Assembly (NCBI GenBank): GCA_016929465.1
Contig: JAFGIT010000200.1
Coordinates: forward strand, 1 to 11,072
Reading direction: 5' to 3'
Origin: JAFGIT01 sp016929465 [NCBI: Candidatus Coatesbacteria bacterium]
Lineage (GTDB): Bacteria > B130-G9
Length of the DNA: 11,072 bases
Shown here one piece after another: positions 1 through 7,055 of this stretch; position 1 is the stretch's first letter, and each line of letters starts with the position of its first letter. The notes under the pieces are model-generated. The model saw nothing but the letters and a program-made list of their open reading frames with translations, was not told where the DNA came from and searched no databases. The position numbers and the translations under genes are program-made.

Positions 1-122
1 CGGCGACCAAGCGGCCGGTCAGCATGAAGTTCAAAGAGATATCGACGCGAGTCGGCCTCGCGATCCTGATCGGCTTCATGTTGTTTGTCTCCTATAACGA
101 CATACTCAAACTCCTCAACTGA
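1..122 (+). CDS. rseP: RseP-type site-2 zinc metalloprotease, 3' end only
   Basis: Only the last 39 codons are inside the window; the frame opens before base 1 and ends at a TGA at 120-122. The visible peptide has a short basic stretch (KRPVSMKFKEISTRVG) followed by one hydrophobic helix and the ending YNDILKLLN. That layout of a PV/PL-S-x-K-x-x-E-I-x-R-x-G lead-in, a last transmembrane segment and a Y/F-N-D-I/F ending is typical of the C-terminus of the M50 family intramembrane protease RseP/RasP, which cuts anti-sigma factors and leftover signal peptides in the inner membrane. The HExxH zinc site and PDZ domains would lie upstream and cannot be seen. The next gene starts 38 bp downstream on the same strand, so co-transcription is likely. 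The identification rests on the tail alone. Confidence 0.65.
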   Translation, partial: ATKRPVSMKFKEISTRVGLAILIGFMLFVSYNDILKLLN

Positions 123-160
123 ACCCAAAGACAACCGTCGATAGTGACTCCGGGGGAAAA

Positions 161-1060
161 TTGAAACAACGAAGGACTATCGCCGATGGCCTTCTCAGCG
201 AAGAACGACTGCACAAGGTTCTCGCTGCGGCAGGCGTCGGCGCCAGAAGAAAGTGTGAAGAGCTCGTAGCCGCTGGCAAGGTGAGCGTGAACGGAGAGGT
301 CATCCGCGATCTTGGCTTCAAGCTCAATCCAGGCAGCGCAACTATAGAGGTTCAGGGCAAGAAGATCGATCTGAATACAGAGCTCGTCTATTACCTCATA
401 AACAAGCCAGCGGGTATGCTCTCAACCTGCGCCGATCCTCAGAACCGCTCCACAGTGCTGGACTTAATCCCGGACTGCGATAATAGGCTATTTCCGGTCG
501 GGCGATTGGATAGAGACTCCCAGGGGCTGATGCTCCTGACCAACGACGGCGAGGCTGCACAAATACTCACGCACCCCAAGTATGAGGTCGAGAAGGAATA
601 CCTCGTCAAGGTTCGAGGCATCCCCGCTGAGGCTGTTCTTCAGAGAGCGAAGCGCGGCATCAGGCTCGAGGACGGACCGGCTCGAGCGAAGCTGGTCGAG
701 ATTCACAGCAAGACCGACAGCAACTCGTGGCTCCGAGTTGTGGTGACAGAGGGCAGAAATAGACTCATCAAGCGCATGTTCAAGGCTCTTGGGCATCCAG
801 TCATGAAGTTGAAGCGAATCAGGCTATTCTACCTGAGGTTGGGCGATATACCTGAGCGTGCAGTAGTGCCTCTTCAGCCGAAGCAGGCGGACATGCTAAT
901 AAAGCGGCTTCGCAAATTGGCCATACCAGACGAGGACGAGAAGAAACAAGTCGCAAAAGCAGGACCGGCTTCGGGCAATTCCCCTCGCCGGAAAGCTGTT
1001 CGAAGGCCGCCGAAAATCGTCCGTCCCACCAGGACAAAAAAGACCAGAAGGACCGAATAG
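161..1060 (+). CDS. rluB: rRNA pseudouridine synthase, RsuA/RluB/RluE/RluF family
   Basis: This 299-residue protein should isomerise a specific uridine in rRNA to pseudouridine during ribosome assembly in the cytoplasm. Residues about 14-60 form an S4 RNA-binding domain (RLHKVLAAAGVGARRKCEEL, then VSVNGEVIRDLG). The catalytic domain follows, with INKPAGMLST at 80-89 and the active-site motif GRLDRDSQGL at 114-123, in which D117 is the catalytic aspartate. TNDGE at 127-131 and EGRNRLIKRMF at 197-207 are also characteristic. Residues about 257-299 are a Lys/Arg/Pro-rich low-complexity tail, as in many RluB-type proteins. The TTG start is preceded by GGGGG at 152-156, and no other in-frame start precedes the S4 domain. 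It sits between rseP and leuD in a tight same-strand run. The family is certain. Choosing RluB (23S helix 89) over RsuA, RluE or RluF rests on length and tail only. Confidence 0.85.
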   Translation: MKQRRTIADGLLSEERLHKVLAAAGVGARRKCEELVAAGKVSVNGEVIRDLGFKLNPGSATIEVQGKKIDLNTELVYYLINKPAGMLSTCADPQNRSTVLDLIPDCDNRLFPVGRLDRDSQGLMLLTNDGEAAQILTHPKYEVEKEYLVKVRGIPAEAVLQRAKRGIRLEDGPARAKLVEIHSKTDSNSWLRVVVTEGRNRLIKRMFKALGHPVMKLKRIRLFYLRLGDIPERAVVPLQPKQADMLIKRLRKLAIPDEDEKKQVAKAGPASGNSPRRKAVRRPPKIVRPTRTKKTRRTE

Positions 1061-1100
1061 TAATTGGAGGCTGTTCTCATGGTTCTGAGAGGATAAATTG

Positions 1101-1580
1101 ATGTCAGCCAGAATTTGGATCTATGGCGACGACGTTAATACGGATGTCATTTTCCCCGGGAAGTACACCTACACAGTCTCGGATCCCGCCGAGATGGCGA
1201 GGCACGCTCTAGAAGACCTCGATCCGAGCTTTGCGAAAGAGGTTCGCTCCGGAGATATCATCGTAGCAGGAAAGAACTTCGGCTGCGGGAGCTCCAGGGA
1301 GCAGGCGGCATTTGCTCTCAAGTACGCGGGCGTGGCGGTGATTATCGCGAAGTCGTTCGCCCGAATATTCTACAGGAATGCGATCAACGCCGGGCTTCCT
1401 GCCATCGAGCACGCGGGATGCGTCGATGCAATCAATCCGGAGTCAGAAGTCGAGGTGGACCTTCGGAAAGCGGCAATCAACGTGGACGGCACCAAATTCG
1501 AATTCCCCCCGTTCCCTGACCAAGTCATGGCGATTCTCGAGGTGGGCGATCTTGTGGAGTATGTCCGCAAGACGCTCTAG
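1101..1580 (+). CDS. leuD: LeuD-type small subunit (3-isopropylmalate dehydratase / aconitase-swivel family)
   Basis: This 159-residue protein is the small swivel-domain subunit of a two-subunit hydro-lyase. In leucine synthesis LeuC/LeuD interconverts 2- and 3-isopropylmalate; the LeuC partner, with its iron-sulfur cluster, is not in this window. Family marks are GDDVNTDVIFPGKY (9-22), GKNFGCGSSREQAA (57-70), which carries the substrate-binding Ser-Ser-Arg, and FARIFYRNAINAGLP after it. The size fits the short LeuD type found in archaea and many anaerobic bacteria rather than the ~200-residue enterobacterial form. The loop after PGK reads YTYT rather than the Y-L-x-x I recall for studied isopropylmalate isomerases and homoaconitases, so the substrate is uncertain. 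I place the start at the ATG, 8 bp after GAGAGG (1087-1092); a TTG one codon earlier is possible. A hairpin terminator follows. Confidence 0.85.
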   Translation: MSARIWIYGDDVNTDVIFPGKYTYTVSDPAEMARHALEDLDPSFAKEVRSGDIIVAGKNFGCGSSREQAAFALKYAGVAVIIAKSFARIFYRNAINAGLPAIEHAGCVDAINPESEVEVDLRKAAINVDGTKFEFPPFPDQVMAILEVGDLVEYVRKTL

Positions 1581-1626
1581 ATTTGCATCTGTAGCTATTT
1601 GGCCTTAAGGTACACGCCTAGAATCC

Positions 1627-1650
1627 GATAGCCTCTTTGGCTATCAATTT
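1627..1650 (+). terminator. Intrinsic-type terminator after leuD
   Basis: A perfect 7-bp stem, GATAGCC (1627-1633) with GGCTATC (1639-1645), closes a 5-nt loop TCTTT and is followed by the A/T-rich run AATTTATTT. It lies 46 bp after the leuD stop and 28 bp before the next start codon. It is the natural end of the rseP-rluB-leuD run and argues that the transglycosylase gene has its own promoter or depends on read-through. The U-tract is interrupted by A, so termination may be partial. Confidence 0.65.
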
Positions 1651-1677
1651 ATTTAAGCAGATGGATTCGAGGTTGAA

Positions 1678-4155
1678 ATGCAGGGGATAACGAGACCATT
1701 GGCTCTGGCAGCAATTGCAGCAGCAATGCTAATTTCGCCTGCCGCGATGCTCTCCACGGCCCATGCCAGGGGGGACTTGTTGAGGTTGACAGATGCCCTC
1801 GAATCTCTCGAGATCGCATCTCGCGCAGAAGACCTGTCAGACCTCTTCAGACAGGGCAGATACGAGGCTCTAATCGAAGCCTTGGACGACATCGCCCGTC
1901 TTTTCCCGGAAGTGGGTCACTCCTATCATCTCGATTACCTGCGCGCCAAGGCGCTCGGCAAACTCGGCCGAAATTCCGAAGCGGCACTCATTCTAAGGGA
2001 AGATGCGGCTTCTGCAAAAGGTCTTCTGGGAAATCTGGCCCTCTGTGATGTGGTCTCTCTGGCGGTTAAAGCCAAGGAGTGGGGCCTGGCCGAGGATTCC
2101 GTCAGGAGCCTGGCCCGCAGATACCCGCTAAATGAGCGATTCAAGAGCTCTGTCTCAGAACTGGCACATGCCTTGTTCGACGACGGTCAATTCGATGCCG
2201 CACTCGTGCATTTCAAGCGACTCGGAGAGATCTATCAGTCCGGCACCGATATCGAATTCCAATTCATGGCTGCATCCTGCCTCGAGAAACTCGGCGAGAT
2301 GGATGAGGCCTGCGAAGGCTATCTAGACATCCTGATGAGGGAGGAGCGAGATGACTACAGCGCCCAGTCGCTCGCCCGTATTCTTGCGCTGAACGGACAC
2401 TGCGACGCAGAGAAGCGACTTGGGCCGCCATTCCATCTGGCAGCCGGGGAAGTTAGCCTCTGGGACCATAAGTACGCTGACGGGATCCGCCATCTAAAGC
2501 GAATCTCCAAGGGCAGCGACCCGCAGACAAGGATGAGGGCCGAGAAGGCTATGGCCCTGTGCTTCTTCAGAATGAAGGACTATAACGCGGCCGCAAAGCG
2601 ATTCGAACAGATTCGGAGGGAAGCAAAGGCCGAAGAGGATATCGACTCAATCAACATGTATCTAGGGCACTGCTACAGCAGGTTGGATAGGCACGCGGAA
2701 GCGATCTCGCGTTACAGAGCAGTCTCGAGAGAAGCCGCCGATGATCAGACGAGAGCCAGGGCCGCTTTCCTGTTGGCCAGAGAACAGGAAAGCGCCGGTG
2801 AGCCGAAGACGGCCAGGGCGGAATTCGAGGCGCTGATCAAGCAATATCCCGACGCGGTTTACGCGGCGAATGCAAGATGGCGAATGGTTCTGGCTGCCTT
2901 CGAAGAGGGCAACATGGATTTGGGAGAAAGGGAGCTAGAGGAGATCATAGCCCTCGGAGACCGAAATCCCCATTATTATGACGCCTGCTATTTCATGGCT
3001 CGGGTTCATGAATTGCGAGGTGATTTCACCAAGGCTGCCGAGCGCTATGCAGATAATTTCGCCGAGTTTCCCAACATCTACTTCGGTCTAATATCGATAG
3101 ACAGACTCGAGCAGCTTCAGAAAGAGAACAAAATCGATCCCTCGGCGTTGAAGGGCCTTGTCGATGAGACGCTTTTCAAGGCAGAGCGTCTTCGTGCGAG
3201 GGGAGAGGCCGGTGCATACATCGCTGCTCTCCGCAGGGCACAAGCTCTCACAGGAAGAGAGAGTGAGTCGTGGCAGAAGATTGCCGAGATGCGGGATGCG
3301 TTCATGCGGGCATATAGGAAGACATCCGGCCTATTCGCGCTGAACGGGAAGCCCAAATGGGCCTTCAAGGCGCCCTCCTCCGCCGATGGCCTCGAGGACA
3401 TCGCGTCCTTTTTCATCTCGCTTGGCATGGATGACAAGGGCGCTCAATTGCTATACTCGCTCTCGCTTGGGAGGCCCAAGGACCTGGATGCGCTATATGC
3501 CGCTATCAATATATTCGAACGGCTCGATCGACGCAACGAGACAATCCTGCTTGCGGAGAGAGCATTCAAGAGCCTGAATGACCTCGGTCTCGCCGTCTCC
3601 GATATGCCGGAGTGGTTCGTTAGAGCTCTGTATCCGCGCGGATTCTCTGAACACGTCGAGGAATACAGCAAGACCAACAAGGTCGAGCCGGCAATAATCT
3701 ATGCGATTATACGGGAGGAGAGCAGATTCCAGACGGAGAGCATCTCCGCTGCTGCCGCAAGAGGCGTCATGCAGCTGATAGTCCCAACGGCCAAGCAGGT
3801 TGCAGAATCTCTCGGCCTTGGCGACATGCCAATCGACGAACTCTATGAGCCAAAGACCAATATCGCGCTCGGCGTCAAATACATCAGCCAATTGCTCGAA
3901 CGCTTCGATGGAAGGCTGATCTTCGCGCTGGCATCTTACAATGGCGGACCAAGCAATGTGGAACGATGGATTCGGAATTGCGAGGACGAAGTGGGGGACG
4001 ACGAATTCATTAATGCTATAACCTTCTCCGAGACGCGCCGCTACGCTCAGAAGGTCCTCGCTTCATACCGGATATACAAATGGCTCTATCCAGAAGAGCG
4101 GGCGATATCAATGGCCCAACAGGGGGATCACAAGTCCGGGGCATCCGCGGGATAG
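1678..4155 (+). CDS. slt: Secreted TPR-rich soluble lytic murein transglycosylase (Slt type)
   Basis: This 825-residue exported protein should cleave the MurNAc-GlcNAc bond of peptidoglycan non-hydrolytically, leaving 1,6-anhydroMurNAc, in the periplasm. Residues 1-30 are a signal peptide (alanine-rich hydrophobic core, likely cut after AHA-30). Residues about 35-480 hold helical TPR-like repeats, for example around YNAAAKRFEQI (~301-311). A further helical region runs to about 640. The C-terminal transglycosylase domain spans about 660-800: REESRF with catalytic E681, GVMQL at 696-700, and ASYNGGP at 752-758. These are followed by FSETRRYAQKVL and YRIYKWLY, the usual closing motifs of this family. 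The protein is longer than the ~645-residue Escherichia coli enzyme, and the extra length is in the repeat region. The ATG has GAGG five bases upstream. It follows the leuD terminator and converges with the minus-strand pair beyond 4348. Confidence 0.93.
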   Translation: MQGITRPLALAAIAAAMLISPAAMLSTAHARGDLLRLTDALESLEIASRAEDLSDLFRQGRYEALIEALDDIARLFPEVGHSYHLDYLRAKALGKLGRNSEAALILREDAASAKGLLGNLALCDVVSLAVKAKEWGLAEDSVRSLARRYPLNERFKSSVSELAHALFDDGQFDAALVHFKRLGEIYQSGTDIEFQFMAASCLEKLGEMDEACEGYLDILMREERDDYSAQSLARILALNGHCDAEKRLGPPFHLAAGEVSLWDHKYADGIRHLKRISKGSDPQTRMRAEKAMALCFFRMKDYNAAAKRFEQIRREAKAEEDIDSINMYLGHCYSRLDRHAEAISRYRAVSREAADDQTRARAAFLLAREQESAGEPKTARAEFEALIKQYPDAVYAANARWRMVLAAFEEGNMDLGERELEEIIALGDRNPHYYDACYFMARVHELRGDFTKAAERYADNFAEFPNIYFGLISIDRLEQLQKENKIDPSALKGLVDETLFKAERLRARGEAGAYIAALRRAQALTGRESESWQKIAEMRDAFMRAYRKTSGLFALNGKPKWAFKAPSSADGLEDIASFFISLGMDDKGAQLLYSLSLGRPKDLDALYAAINIFERLDRRNETILLAERAFKSLNDLGLAVSDMPEWFVRALYPRGFSEHVEEYSKTNKVEPAIIYAIIREESRFQTESISAAAARGVMQLIVPTAKQVAESLGLGDMPIDELYEPKTNIALGVKYISQLLERFDGRLIFALASYNGGPSNVERWIRNCEDEVGDDEFINAITFSETRRYAQKVLASYRIYKWLYPEERAISMAQQGDHKSGASAG

Positions 4156-4348
4156 GGGCCGCCTGTTCTCAACGGATCTCCTGTCGAGCACGCTGGGAGC
4201 GACCGGACTGGCCGGATTTCACGATGATTGATGAGATGGCCCGGTTCAGATAGACCTGACCATCTCCGGAAGTCGGTGACCAACTTCCAGGTCGGATGCA
4301 AGCCGGTGTTCCCTGATCGGCAGTCAGCAGCAGGGAGAAACTGCCTTC
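4156..4348. other. Convergent intergenic gap, weak hairpin only
   Basis: This 193-bp gap lies between the 3' ends of the transglycosylase gene and the minus-strand lipoprotein gene. The clearest structure is an inverted repeat GGAAGT (4268-4273) / ACTTCC (4283-4288) with a 9-nt loop, and a smaller CCGG/CCGG pair at 4203-4215. Neither has a T-run, so neither is a clear intrinsic terminator. A short open frame across 4228-4449 has no family features and mostly overlaps the lipoprotein gene antisense. I see no RNA gene here. Confidence 0.4.
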
Positions 4349-4792
4349 CTATAGGATCTGCCAGGTGTCCTCTTCGTCATAGACTGTGCGTCTGCATTCC
4401 AGGTGAATCTCGGCGACCTTCTCGTAGTCCCTGTCGTATTTCGAGGTGAACCGGATCTTGTATTTCACGTCCTTGGTCGTGAACATTCGGGTCACGCTCT
4501 CATTTACCGGTCCCGATCCCAATATCTCATATTCTATGCCGTCAACAGGGACTGCGATCTTCTTGCTGTGCACATCAAAGTCCTCCCGGACGAATATTCC
4601 CTTCAGACTCGAAGCGCTTCCACACCTCTGTTTCAGGCGGTCATCGCCGGAGTTGTGAGCGACCACGTAAGTTCTTATAGTGCTTTCAGCTGTTCTTAGG
4701 TCCACCTCGGGCTTGGAATTGCATCCAAATGATATAACGGCCAAGGTGACAACCGTCGCCACGACGAGGTTAATCTTCAATTGTCTCAACAT
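4349..4792 (-). CDS. Small putative lipoprotein of unknown function
   Basis: I do not recognise the family of this 147-residue protein. The N-terminus has basic residues (R3, K6), a hydrophobic stretch (7-22) and a cysteine at 24 in VISFGC. This suggests export and lipid attachment, although Phe at -2 and Ser at -3 make a poor lipobox. The mature part begins with a helix-like segment, AESTIRTYVVAHNSGD (~37-52), that resembles the first helix of NTF2-like lipoproteins. A beta-rich region with DVKYKIRFTSKY and KVAEIHLEC follows, also compatible with that fold. That comparison is from memory and weak. I chose the ATG at 4792 because GGAGG on the minus strand (complement of 4802-4806) is 9 bases upstream; the TTG at 4798 would be only 3 bases from it. 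The gene begins 19 bp after the stop of the exported-protein gene upstream, so the two are probably one transcript. Confidence 0.75.
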   Translation of the reverse strand: MLRQLKINLVVATVVTLAVISFGCNSKPEVDLRTAESTIRTYVVAHNSGDDRLKQRCGSASSLKGIFVREDFDVHSKKIAVPVDGIEYEILGSGPVNESVTRMFTTKDVKYKIRFTSKYDRDYEKVAEIHLECRRTVYDEEDTWQIL

Positions 4793-4811
4793 ACCCAAAA
4801 ACCTCCGGAAT

Positions 4812-5618
4812 CTAATTCGATTCTGGAGCAGTAGGCCCCTTTCCTAATCTCATATTTGCCTTGATAGGTTGCCCAGGGACTACCGACTTTGCACCGGATG
4901 TCCCAAAGCCGCTCAAAGTGAGTTCTGTGAGTTCGGACCTGCCAAATAAAACCTTCTCATACCTGATCTTCGCAAAACCAAACACTGGAATATCCGCACA
5001 TCGCCAGACCTGATAGCTCCATTTTCTGTTCTTCGAGATCTCGCTCTTCAGGTCCGCGACGAAATGATCACACTTGAATTCCTTGCCAGCGGTCTTAACG
5101 ACGACACCGGTCTCCTTTCGCTTCATCTCGTCAAGTGACTTGATCGCCTCGTCCTGGGCAAATCCCTTTCTCATGCCCTTCTTCGTCAGATCATCACTTA
5201 CGGAATTTATCACGCCCATCTCTGCCTCTGTTGGCTGGGCCCCGGGCGACCAGATGATATATCGCTTCGCATCACCGACATTGGCTATCGCAGAGATATA
5301 GCAAAGCATGGTCTCGGCCGCAACTGGCTCAGTCTTCGGCAATAGAACGCGAAAGACTGTATTCATGTCCCCGCCTGCATTGAATTGGACCTCATGCCAA
5401 AGGCAATCCTGCCCCTCGAACTTCTCTTCCCCAACAACAGAGTATTTAGCCTTCATGCTCTGCTTCGAGCCACCGTCAACGGCCTTAGTCATATCGTAAG
5501 AGACCCATTCCCCGACTTTGAATGTCGGCGGAACCAGCTTCTCGGATGCGGATGCAGTCACGATAAGAAGAAGAACGAGAATTAATGATAAGAACGATTT
5601 TATCCGTATCGCAGTCAA
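4812..5618 (-). CDS. Exported protein of unknown function with signal peptide
   Basis: From the TTG at 5618 this is a 268-residue protein of no family I recognise. It starts MTAIRIKSF, then a leucine/valine-rich core and ASAS, which is a standard signal peptide. The mature part opens with VGEWVSYDMTKAVDGG and then has a repeated strand/turn pattern (KYSVVGEEKFEGQDCLWHEV). Similar openings occur in exported beta-rich proteins that handle hydrophobic or lipoprotein cargo, but I would not assign one. Four cysteines (in DCLWHE, MLCYIS, FKCDHF, WRCADI) could form disulfides. The frame stays open to an ATG at 5681. I prefer the TTG because GGGGAT sits just upstream of it and the signal peptide then lies at the N-terminus. 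The best promoter candidate would also start the transcript inside the longer frame. It heads a two-gene unit with the small lipoprotein and is divergent from purM. Confidence 0.75.
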   Translation of the reverse strand: MTAIRIKSFLSLILVLLLIVTASASEKLVPPTFKVGEWVSYDMTKAVDGGSKQSMKAKYSVVGEEKFEGQDCLWHEVQFNAGGDMNTVFRVLLPKTEPVAAETMLCYISAIANVGDAKRYIIWSPGAQPTEAEMGVINSVSDDLTKKGMRKGFAQDEAIKSLDEMKRKETGVVVKTAGKEFKCDHFVADLKSEISKNRKWSYQVWRCADIPVFGFAKIRYEKVLFGRSELTELTLSGFGTSGAKSVVPGQPIKANMRLGKGPTAPESN

Positions 5619-5642
5619 TTGCTTATCCCCAGAATAGAACTC

Positions 5643-5669
5643 TTTACTCTCTGCATCTACAAGTATAAT
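5643..5669 (+). promoter_or_regulatory. Candidate sigma70-type promoter for purM
   Basis: A perfect -10 hexamer TATAAT lies at 5664-5669. The best -35 match is TTTACT at 5643-5648 (4 of 6 bases), with a short 15-bp spacer. Transcription would begin near 5676, giving purM a leader of about 48 nt. The -10 is convincing; the -35 is weak, so activation or a different start is possible. Confidence 0.4.
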
Positions 5670-5692
5670 GTCATACACCATTCTGGTGTCAA
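5662..5692 (-). promoter_or_regulatory. Candidate sigma70-type promoter for the exported-protein pair
   Basis: On the minus strand a perfect TTGACA (complement of 5687-5692) is followed, after a long 19-bp spacer, by TATACT (complement of 5662-5667, 5 of 6 bases). CATTAT with a 16-bp spacer is an alternative -10. The transcript would start near 5655, downstream of the ATG at 5681 and upstream of the TTG at 5618, which supports the shorter reading of the exported protein. The -10 overlaps the purM -10 by four bases. Confidence 0.4.
5675..5689. promoter_or_regulatory. 15-bp dyad, possible shared operator
   Basis: ACACCA (5675-5680) and TGGTGT (5684-5689) are perfect inverted 6-mers around TTC. 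The dyad covers the predicted purM transcription start and runs into the TTGACA box of the divergent promoter, so one bound regulator could touch both units. It does not resemble the Escherichia coli PurR operator. It could instead form a small hairpin at the 5' end of the purM mRNA. Confidence 0.35.
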
Positions 5693-5723
5693 CATGTACT
5701 TATAAAACAATGGAGCAGAACTA

Positions 5724-6821
5724 ATGCCCGGAGTTTCAAACCAATACGATGCAGCGGGCGTCAATACCGAGATGATCGGCTCTGGTCTATCGAGGCTCAG
5801 GAGCATCCTTTCGGGGACATTCGAATTCAACGATCGCTCAAAGCCGGTGACGGACCTGTCCTTCTTCGCCGCTTTGCTTGATATAGGCATACCTGAATAC
5901 ATCGCGATCTGCACCGACAACGTAGGGACCAAGCTGCTGGTTGCCCAAATGATGGACAAATACGATACCGTGGGGATCGATTGCGTCGCCGTCAACGTCA
6001 ACGACGTCATCTGCGTCGGCGCGGAGCCACTCACTTTCGTCAATTATCTGGCCTTGCAGGAGCCTGACCCCGATTTCCTCGAGAGCATCGCAAAGGGCCT
6101 CTACGAGGGCGCAAAGCTGGCGAACGTGTCGATCTCGGGCGGTGAATCCGCCGCTGTAGGCCAGCTTATAGCAGGTGTCAGACCGAATAGGGGCTTCGAT
6201 TTCTCCGGGACCTGCATCGGCATCGTGCATAGGGACAAAGTCATAGTCGGAAGGGATGTGGTCCCGGGCGACGCGATACTCTCGCTATCGAGCTCGGGCC
6301 TTCACAGCAACGGATACTCACTAGCTCGCAAGATACTTTTCGAGACGATGAATTTCGGAGTGGACACATACGTCAAGGAGCTCGGGAAGACCGCGGGAGA
6401 AGAGCTCTTGATGCCCACACATATCTACGTGCGGGAGATTCTGGAGATCATCAACGGCGGCCTGCCCATCAAAGCGCTCGTGAATATCACCGGGAATGGG
6501 CTATTAAACCTAAATCGTATAGCCGCCAAGGGAGTGGGCTTCGAGATCAATGCCCTCCCAGAACCAGCGCCGATATTTTCGGTCCTTCAAGAGTGGGGCG
6601 ACATCGACGATGCCGAGATGTTCCGAGTATTCAACATGAGCATGGGCTTCTGCATAATCGTTCCTGATGACTCGGATGTGATCGCGAAGGTCGGCAGCAT
6701 CGCCTCGAAGCATGGCGTCTCCTGTAGCAGGATAGGGACGATAGTAGAGGACAAGGCGAAGCGCGTATTTATCACCCAGAAGGGACTCAAGCAGGAGGGG
6801 CTCTTCTTCGTAGCGGATTAG
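5724..6821 (+). CDS. purM: Phosphoribosylformylglycinamidine cyclo-ligase (AIR synthetase)
   Basis: This 365-residue cytoplasmic enzyme closes formylglycinamidine ribotide (FGAM) with ATP to give aminoimidazole ribotide (AIR), the fifth step of de novo purine synthesis. It belongs to the PurM/PurL/ThiL/SelD ATP-binding superfamily. Motifs in order are AGVNTEMIG (11-19), CTDNVGTKLLVA (63-74), VNVNDVICVGAEPLTFVNYL (90-109), ISGGESA (137-143), GTCIGIV (162-168) and SSGLHSNGYSLARK (190-203). LMPTHIYV (229-236), ITGNGLLNLNR (255-265) and MFRVFNMSMGF (299-309) follow. The PurM segment usually written HITGGG reads NITGNG here, so it is a divergent PurM, but the rest is standard and the gene looks intact. 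The ATG has GGAG 8 bases upstream (5712-5715). No other pur gene is visible. It is divergent from the exported-protein pair. Confidence 0.93.
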   Translation: MPGVSNQYDAAGVNTEMIGSGLSRLRSILSGTFEFNDRSKPVTDLSFFAALLDIGIPEYIAICTDNVGTKLLVAQMMDKYDTVGIDCVAVNVNDVICVGAEPLTFVNYLALQEPDPDFLESIAKGLYEGAKLANVSISGGESAAVGQLIAGVRPNRGFDFSGTCIGIVHRDKVIVGRDVVPGDAILSLSSSGLHSNGYSLARKILFETMNFGVDTYVKELGKTAGEELLMPTHIYVREILEIINGGLPIKALVNITGNGLLNLNRIAAKGVGFEINALPEPAPIFSVLQEWGDIDDAEMFRVFNMSMGFCIIVPDDSDVIAKVGSIASKHGVSCSRIGTIVEDKAKRVFITQKGLKQEGLFFVAD

Positions 6822-6850
6822 GCCGCCATGCAGATGCGATATATGCTATA

Positions 6851-7055
6851 TGTAGGGGCAGGCCTTGGAGGCTGTAAAATAAATGTCGAATTCGCGGCGA
6901 CCACAGTCTCTTCTTTGGGCAGTCTGGAAAGCCCACGCTGCGCCTTGTGCCTATAAGTAGGCGTGCCACAATATATAAACAGGCGGAGACAGGTCGATGC
7001 ATCTAATCGACGGGTGATTCGACTTATTTTACAGTCTCCAAGCCCCGCCCCTACA
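6851..7055. repeat. 205-bp inverted-repeat element (MITE-like)
   Basis: The outer arms, 6851-6893 and 7016-7055, are imperfect inverted repeats. Reading both inward, the first 32 bases differ at three positions, then there is a 2-nt gap and GTCGAA in both. One of the three differences would be a G-U pair in RNA. The tips read TGTAGGGGC. The interior (6894-7015) holds smaller hairpins: GCCTA-TAAG-TAGGC near 6950-6963 and GTCGAT-N7-ATCGAC at 6993-7011. No protein frame of note and no transposase are inside. I find no clear target-site duplication. It fills most of the gap between purM and the methyltransferase and would be transcribed in the leader of the latter. A structured RNA is the main alternative. 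Confidence 0.65.

Noticed and set aside
3493-3891. 132-residue frame antisense to the transglycosylase domain
   Set aside because: It covers the conserved catalytic region on the other strand and has no family features.
4268-4288. GGAAGT/ACTTCC hairpin as a bidirectional terminator between convergent genes
   Set aside because: The stem is only 6 bp and no T-run follows on either strand, so I describe it within the gap and do not call it.
4403-4699. 98-residue plus-strand frame over the lipoprotein gene
   Set aside because: The minus-strand frame has a good ribosome-binding site, a signal-like N-terminus and an operon partner; this frame has none of these.
5619-5681. N-terminal extension of the exported protein to the ATG at 5681
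   Set aside because: It would bury the signal peptide about 25 residues in, has no ribosome-binding site, and overlaps the best promoter candidate.
5838-6230. 130-residue frame antisense to purM
   Set aside because: It is opposite conserved PurM motifs, with no ribosome-binding site or recognisable domain.
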